Shown piece by piece: positions 18,431 to 23,435 of a DNA stretch of 23,435 nt (position 1 is its first letter; each line of letters begins with the position of its first letter). The DNA is from Mesostigma viride (lineage: Eukaryota; Streptophyta; Mesostigmatophyceae; Mesostigmatales; Mesostigmataceae). The notes beneath the pieces were generated by a model. That model did no database searches and was not told the origin of the DNA. It was given only the letters and a program-made list of their open reading frames with translations. Location of the stretch: the NCBI GenBank assembly GCA_009746045.1, contig RPFO01000832.1, forward strand, positions 1 through 23,435, written 5' to 3'. The position numbers were made by a program, and so were the translations under genes.

Positions 18431-18445
18431 CCCCTATTCGGAAAT
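18431..18445. repeat. LINE target site duplication, right copy
   Basis: cccctattcggaaat, an exact match to 11687-11701. It is also the beginning of the first complete 152-bp array unit. Confidence 0.85.
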
Positions 18446-19018
18446 CCCGGATCATATGTACTCCACACTATGTACTCTTGGAGTACATAGTGTGCCACCC
18501 TATGTACTCTTGGAGTACATAGTGTGGAGTACATAGTCACTCCTTCCTATGTAATACGGGCGTGTCTCACCGCGTCGGCAGTCCCCTATACGGAAATCCC
18601 GGATCATATGTACTCCACACTATGTACTCTTGGAGTACATAGTGTGCCACCCTATGTACTCTTGGAGTACATAGTGTGGAGTACATAGTCACTCCTTCCT
18701 ATGTAATACGGGCGTGTCTCACCGCGTCGGCAGTCCCCTATTCGGAAATCCCGGATCATATGTACTCCACACTATGTACTCTTGGAGTACATAGTGTGCC
18801 ACCCTATGTACTCTTGGAGTACATAGGGTGGAGTACATAGTCACTCCTTCCTATGTAATACGGGCGTGTCTCACCGCGTCGGCAGTCCCCTATTCGGAAA
18901 TCCCGGATCATATGTACTCCACACTATGTACTCTTGGAGTACATAGTGTGCCACCCTATGTACTCTTGGAGTACATAGGGTGGAGGAAATAGTCACTCCT
19001 TCCTATGTAATACCGGCG
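18431..19018. repeat. 152-bp tandem array of palindromes, four copies
   Basis: Units begin at 18431, 18583, 18735 and 18887 (the last is incomplete). The gap between successive cggaaat anchors is exactly 152 bp. Each unit has two adjacent hairpins with 14-15 bp stems and a ttg loop: in unit 1, 18464-18477 with 18481-18494 (cacactatgtactc / gagtacatagtgtg), and 18495-18509 with 18513-18527. A third, weaker hairpin lies in gtacatag...cctatgtaa. In units 1-2 the second stem has one mismatch. In units 3-4 the 3' arm is changed to gagtacatagggtgg and the stem is perfect. The common core agtacatag/ctatgtact recurs about five times per unit. Confidence 0.95.
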
Positions 19019-19126
19019 TAATCATGCGTAATCATGCGTAATCATGCGTAATCATGCGTAATCATCAGAGTAATCATCAGAGTAATCATCAGAGTAATCA
19101 TCAGAGTAATCATCAGAGTAATCATC
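19016..19126. repeat. 10-bp then 12-bp microsatellite (taatcatgcg / taatcatcagag)
   Basis: Four to five copies of a 10-bp unit (gcgtaatcat) change directly into five copies of a 12-bp unit (taatcatcagag). Both share taatcat, so one unit evolved from the other by a short replacement. The array abuts the end of the 152-bp palindrome array. Confidence 0.93.
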
Positions 19127-19161
19127 GTCCAGACAAGCTGCACTGCCCCTAAGACCCTAAC

Positions 19162-20437
19162 TTACACAAGATGATGGAGTAGTTTGGTGTTGAAAGGGAA
19201 GGTCGAAAGCCTGCGCTTAATGCACCACCCGTAATTACGAGCGAAAGTACAGCCACCATGGAAAATCCCGTTGACATTGCGCAAAAACAGGCCAAGAGAA
19301 AGCGGCAAGTGTCCGAAGCGGCCCGCCGGTGGAGGTTGAAAAAGAGGGGGAAGAAGAGGGGACGACTCAATGCATACGTAGTCAGGCGATGGAGGGTGGC
19401 AACGCCGCTCCCCCTGGACGATGGTGCTGTTCCACACCGCGCTCCTCGCCTTCAGTTGAGCCGGCGTGTAGTCCTCGTCGAGGCTGAAGTCCCCGGGCTG
19501 GAGCAGACGACGTGCTCCCAGCACGAGGCGTTTGTCGTGCATGGAGGCCATGGTGACGACGACCAGGCCCGGAGGGCCTGGCAGCCGAATGGCTCGTTCA
19601 ATGACAACACGGTTCTGGAGCTGCATCTTCCCCAGAAACGCTGCCAGGGCCGCGCAGCTCCTCGGCAAGTGAGTGTGCTGTCTCATGTGCTGCCGCGCCT
19701 GTCTGGAAGCCTTTGATTACCATATTGCGCTGGCGTTGCTGCACTGCATTCTGGGTGACCGCAGCGGTAGCTGCAGACTTGGCCGCCTGTTGAACGATGG
19801 TGGTCAACTGCTTGCCGGTGACGTCGGCAAACGTGGTAGTTTTGGCGGGGGCTGCCATGGCTTTCTTCAGCTCCAGCAATTGTGCAGTCGCAGCTGCAGA
19901 CGCCTCCGTCAGGACCTTAATGTCGCCCTGCACGGTCGTAAAAGACTGTGCGACGTCCTGCAGCTGCACGTTAACATCGGTCGCGGGGGCTGGCCTGGTG
20001 ATGGTCGTCGCCGGCAGCTCGACAAGTTCAGGGCAGCACGAAATAAGACAGGCAAGCCGACGCTGGCGCTCATCCCAATGAGGCCATTCATCCGAAGCAG
20101 CCTCCATAACCTGGCCGCTCTTAGGGTGGCGAATCGGGGCGTCGTTGTCGTTGCGGAGCTTCAGCACGCTTGTCACAGCGGCGTCATTGTAGGCGAGTAA
20201 GGTATCGATGTCTGCCAGGCTCAAACGCTGGCCTGGCATGTAGAATGAGGAAGAAATGGCGTCCGGCAAGGAGGTTTCAGCAGCTATAGGAGTTGCTTCC
20301 GAAGTTGCTTCCGAAGTCTTGGATCGCTTGTTAGCGGCGTTCTTGGCGACGACAATGTCGTGGGCGATTTTGTTTGCAGCAATCTAGGCATCAATAGAAT
20401 CGGCGGCAAGAGCTGAAGACGATGCGGGGACCTCCAT
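19162..20437 (-). pseudogene. Broken L1 ORF1 of a second LINE lineage
   Basis: From ATG at 20437 the frame is interrupted by TAG at codon 18 (20386-20384). It then stays open through a Ser/Thr/Ala/Lys-rich N-terminus, an Ala-rich putative coiled coil (around DIKVLTEASAAATAQLLELK) and QRQRNMVIKGFQ, the start of an RRM-like fold. Near 19650-19658 the frame shifts by one extra base and the homology continues in the next frame with FLGKMQLQNRVVIERAIRLPG...VLGARRLL and FSLDEDYTPAQLKARSA, the characteristic C-terminal domain of L1 ORF1 proteins (coiled coil, RRM, CTD type). A weak endonuclease-like RNVNGI occurs further on, but no ORF2 follows: downstream is microsatellite. A nonsense codon plus a frameshift plus loss of ORF2 mark a dead copy. 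It is unlike the zinc-knuckle ORF1 at 16271-17890. Confidence 0.75.
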
Positions 20438-20667
20438 AGCTACGTTTAATAGCACCTAGACGGGGGCAGGGGGCGCAGGCACACTGATCACGTGCGTGGT
20501 GCCGCCATAATGTGCAGAAAAATAGCGAGATCTGCTGGGCAGGCCGCTGGCGATAACTTGCGAAATCCTGGGCAATGGCTGCCAAAAATTAGATCGGCGT
20601 GTTCGTCATCAAAAGGCGAGTCTATTGCAATTTACCCGACCAAATTTCATCATGGATGGATGGATAT
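20438..20667. other. Short flank, no gene
   Basis: Probably the 5' leader of the dead L1 copy, followed by a transition into the purine tract through tggatgga units at 20652-20667. No promoter could be recognised. Confidence 0.4.
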
Positions 20668-21348
20668 GGAGGGAGGGAGGGAGGGAGGGAGGGAGGGAGG
20701 GAGGGAGGGAGGGAGGGAGGGAGGGAGGGAGGGAGGGAGGGAGGGAGGGAGGGAGGGAGGGAGGGAGGGAGGGAGGGAGGGAGGGAGGGGGGAGGGAGGG
20801 AGGGGGAGGGAGGGAGGGAGGGAGGGAGGGAGGGAGGGAGGGAGGGAGGAGGGAGGGAGGGAGGAGGGAGGGAGGGAGGGAGGGAGGGAGGGAGGGAGGG
20901 AGGAGGGAGGAGGGAGGAGGGAGGGAGGGAGGGAGGGAGGGAGGAGGGAGGGAGGGAGGGAGGAGGAGGAGGAGGGAGGGAGGGAGGGAGGGAGGAGGAG
21001 GAGGGAGGAGGGAGGGAGGGAGGGAGGGAGGGAGGGAGGAGGGAGGGAGGGAGGGAGGAGGGAGGGAGGGAGGGAGGGAGGGAGGGAGGGAGGGAGGGAG
21101 GGAGGAGGAGGGAGGGAGGGAGGGAGGGAGGGAGGAGGGAGGGAGGAGGGAGGGAGGGAGGGAGGGAGGGAGGGAGGGAGGGAGGAGGAGGGAGGAGGGA
21201 GGGAGGGAGGGAGGGAGGGAGGAGGAGGGAGGAGGGAGGGAGGGAGGAGGGAGGGAGGGAGGGAGGAGGGAGGGAGGAGGGAGGGAGGGAGGGAGGGAGG
21301 GAGGAGGGAGGGAGGGAGGGAGGGAGGAGGGAGGGAGGGATGGAGGGA
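20668..21348. repeat. GGGA/GGA polypurine tract, about 680 bp
   Basis: Nearly pure ggga repeats broken by gga units. All three plus-strand frames are open and give Gly/Arg/Glu runs of about 250-290 residues, which is an effect of the repeat and not a gene. Runs of GGG separated by single A satisfy the G-quadruplex pattern many times over, and the strand asymmetry also allows triplex (H-DNA) formation. Confidence 0.97.
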
Positions 21349-21353
21349 TGTTC

Positions 21354-21390
21354 TTAATTAATTAATTAATTAATTAATTAATTAATTAAT
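21354..21390. repeat. (TTAA)n microsatellite
   Basis: Nine or so uninterrupted ttaa units directly after the purine tract. Smaller ttaatta runs recur at about 21654 and 21869-21882. Confidence 0.95.
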
Positions 21391-22654
21391 GGTCAAATTA
21401 AAGGCAATCATGGTACATGAAGCGAGACAAATCATGCCTGGACGCATGGCGATGTAAGAGCCCCCCCTCCCCCACGCCAGGAGGAAGGGGTGCGTGACTG
21501 AGTAGAGTAGTTAGGATTTTGTATTAACAACTTGTATATTATCAAGGAGACAACTGTATATAAGATTAGAGTGAGATCAGCTAGTCTTCGCGGCTCAGTT
21601 CTAATGCACCCACCCCCATCAGTCCATGGAATACGTGCTCCTGCTCCAGATCCTTAATTAAGGCCAAAATGAGTCCCTTCCAAACAACGTTTGCACTTAG
21701 ATAGTTAGACGAATTATGCCCGACGAAGCTGGAACTTAACAGCCACAATGAATTACGGTTGTTCAGACCTTGTACAACGCCTCAGGGCATTTGGAGCCCT
21801 GAATGGTAACAAATGCTAACAAGGTAGTGTTGCTATCAATAATGATTTTAAAAATTAATATGATGTCATTAATTAATTAATTAGTTATCAACATCACTCC
21901 GTTGGGAGTAAATGTAGCACATATCCCTGAGAAGGGGCATATGGCTTTTAATACATTCTAGGCTACTTCATGCAAGGGTGGGAATGTAAGCTACCCCTGC
22001 TCTAGGTGCACCAGGGCACCTGCACCACCATGTCATATTACAACCAAAACTGGTCGTCATCATGCAAGCATCTGAAGCATGGTCGCAAAACTTCGTGTGC
22101 AAAATCTCATGTCATAAGGAGCCCAACATTATGACAATTGCCAGGCTTTGTAAAGATTTTTATTTAACGATGACTACAGCACAAACAGTGAGCGAAACCC
22201 TGGTGCATGTGAATGCCTGAGTGGCGACTGTTCCTAACAGAATGCAAGATGTAAGGTAGACATTGCGAGTATGCCACAAATGTGTGATGTGCAGTGCACA
22301 TGCATGTGAGCTACCATGGTCCGGATTCTCCCGATTTCTGGCCTGCGCTGGTTGTCTCCTTGATGTATACCCCATGACACCATACTTCAAACTACTTAAG
22401 AACCTTGGCACATTGCAAAATGGGAAAGAAAGCTGAACAATACATGCAACATCACTCACTAACACAGCCATGTGATTGCTACCAACACGTACCATGTACA
22501 TCCTGTGTGAAATTATTGGCAACGACACGCCAAGCAAACGCCAAGGTATAGTATAACTGCGACAGGCTGGCACATGTCACCTGGCATCCACGTATGCTCA
22601 CCCCAAGGCATTGGCATATCCCCATGTCTATATCCGTTGCCCTTTGTGCGTACC
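21391..22654. other. No recognisable gene
   Basis: AT-richer unique-looking sequence with short open frames only (at most 137 codons, with no family resemblance). An 18-bp string (aaggtatagtataactgc, 22543-22560) is identical to 4477-4494 inside the TTAA element. No RNA gene is seen. Confidence 0.45.
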
Positions 22655-23435
22655 GAGTCACCCATGCAGTCACCCACCCATGCATCCACCTGGCCCACCC
22701 ACACAAGTACTCATACACTTGCGCACCTGAGTACCCAGCCACCCACTGGTCCACCCACCCGGTGACCCAGCCAGCCAGCCACGCACCTACTAAACCAACC
22801 TATCTAACCACTCGTGCACCCAGGCACCCAGCCACATACCCACCCACTGGGACATCCACCCACCCAGCTAGCCACATATGCAATCTACCCACCTAGGCAA
22901 TAAGGAGGCATTCACCCATCCTTTTATCCAGGCACCCATTACTAAAACCACGCAGCCACCTAACCACCCAGCCAGCTGGCCCCATGTGTGCCCACCAGGC
23001 CGCCCACCCCTGACCCACCCACGCCCCTTCCCACTCGACCACTCTTTCCCCCATACCCTTATACCCACCGACCTGCACCCACTCACCCTCACACATCCAC
23101 ATCCTCTCAGCCAGTCACCCACCCATCTCACCCCTAACATGCACAGCCCTCCACCCGCGATAGGTGAGTCGATCCCAACTACAAAACCACCCACCCACCC
23201 ATATCCGTGCACCCACCCACCCATCTACCTTCCCCATCGCTCACCCCACCCACTTCTAATCACAGCTACACATCCACCCGCCACAAACCAACGGTGCAAA
23301 TCCTCCAGCCCATGCAACAGTTTCACTCAGGCATCCAACAATGCACCCACCTAGGAGTTCCCAAACCCCGTCGATCCCCCAGCCACCTGGCGATTCACTT
23401 ATAAGCAACCACCCTTGCACCCAACCACCCACCAT
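22655..23435. repeat. CCCA/CCAC-rich low-complexity region
   Basis: A degenerate four-base rhythm of ccca and ccag units (for example cacccaccca, agccagccac) runs to the window edge with no clean longer period. Open frames encode Pro/Thr/His-rich strings on the plus strand and Gly/Trp/Val-rich strings on the minus strand. They are treated as repeat products. The minus strand is rich in GGGTGGGT, which is compatible with G-quadruplexes. Confidence 0.85.

Noticed and set aside
20492-21365. Plus-strand open frames of 246-289 codons with Gly-Arg-Glu runs
   Set aside because: All three frames are open only because the GGGA repeat contains no stop codon. No non-repeat coding sequence continues from them.
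22574-23404. Pro/Thr/His-rich and Gly/Trp-rich open frames
   Set aside because: They are products of the CCCA-rich low-complexity sequence and are open on both strands without domain content.

Overview
The window looks like nuclear DNA of a eukaryote, probably a repeat-rich green alga. The reasons are a nearly complete L1-type non-LTR retrotransposon whose ORF2 ends in a plant/green-algal style zinc-finger tail, a split protein exon with a consensus CAG|GTATGT splice donor, long families of tandem repeats, and no operons, ribosome-binding-site architecture or bacterial genes. The taxonomic call is an inference with modest confidence. Very little of the 23.4 kb is host coding sequence.

Layout. 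Positions 1-1245 hold short and degenerate tandem repeats (20-bp, ~19-bp, ~100-bp and 12-bp units). Positions 1440-3063 are a very homogeneous 49-bp satellite of about 33 copies. Positions 3282-5011 are a non-autonomous DNA-transposon-like element with 41-45 bp terminal inverted repeats and TTAA at both ends. It lies inside a duplicated piece (5012-5068) of the only credible host exon, at 5229-5665 (minus strand). That exon encodes a Pro/Gln/Tyr-rich N-terminus followed by what looks like the start of a phospholipid scramblase domain. Positions 6173-6607, 6690-6871 and 7820-8300 are three blocks of palindromic GGTACC/GGTTACC repeats. Positions 8748-9055 are a 180-bp direct duplication that leads into a ~50-bp minisatellite (9056-10655), in which most copies carry CACGTG.

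Positions 11702-18430 are an L1-like LINE on the minus strand: a 5' leader, ORF1 with an RRM-like region and a CCHC-type zinc knuckle, an AP endonuclease reading frame, and a reverse transcriptase reading frame offset by one base. It is bounded by a 15-bp target site duplication (11687-11701 and 18431-18445). The insertion is in the edge of a 152-bp tandem array (18431-19018) built of hairpin-forming palindromes. After a 10/12-bp microsatellite (19016-19126) comes the broken ORF1 of a second, different L1 lineage (19162-20437, minus strand). The window ends with a ~680-bp GGGA purine tract, a (TTAA)n run, about 1.2 kb without recognisable genes, and a CCCA-rich low-complexity tail.

No pathway or operon can be read here. 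The story is one of nested mobile elements and satellites around a fragment of a host gene. The most informative structures are the TTAA-flanked element in the duplicated exon tail, and the LINE inserted into the palindromic array. I saw no tRNA, rRNA or CRISPR array.
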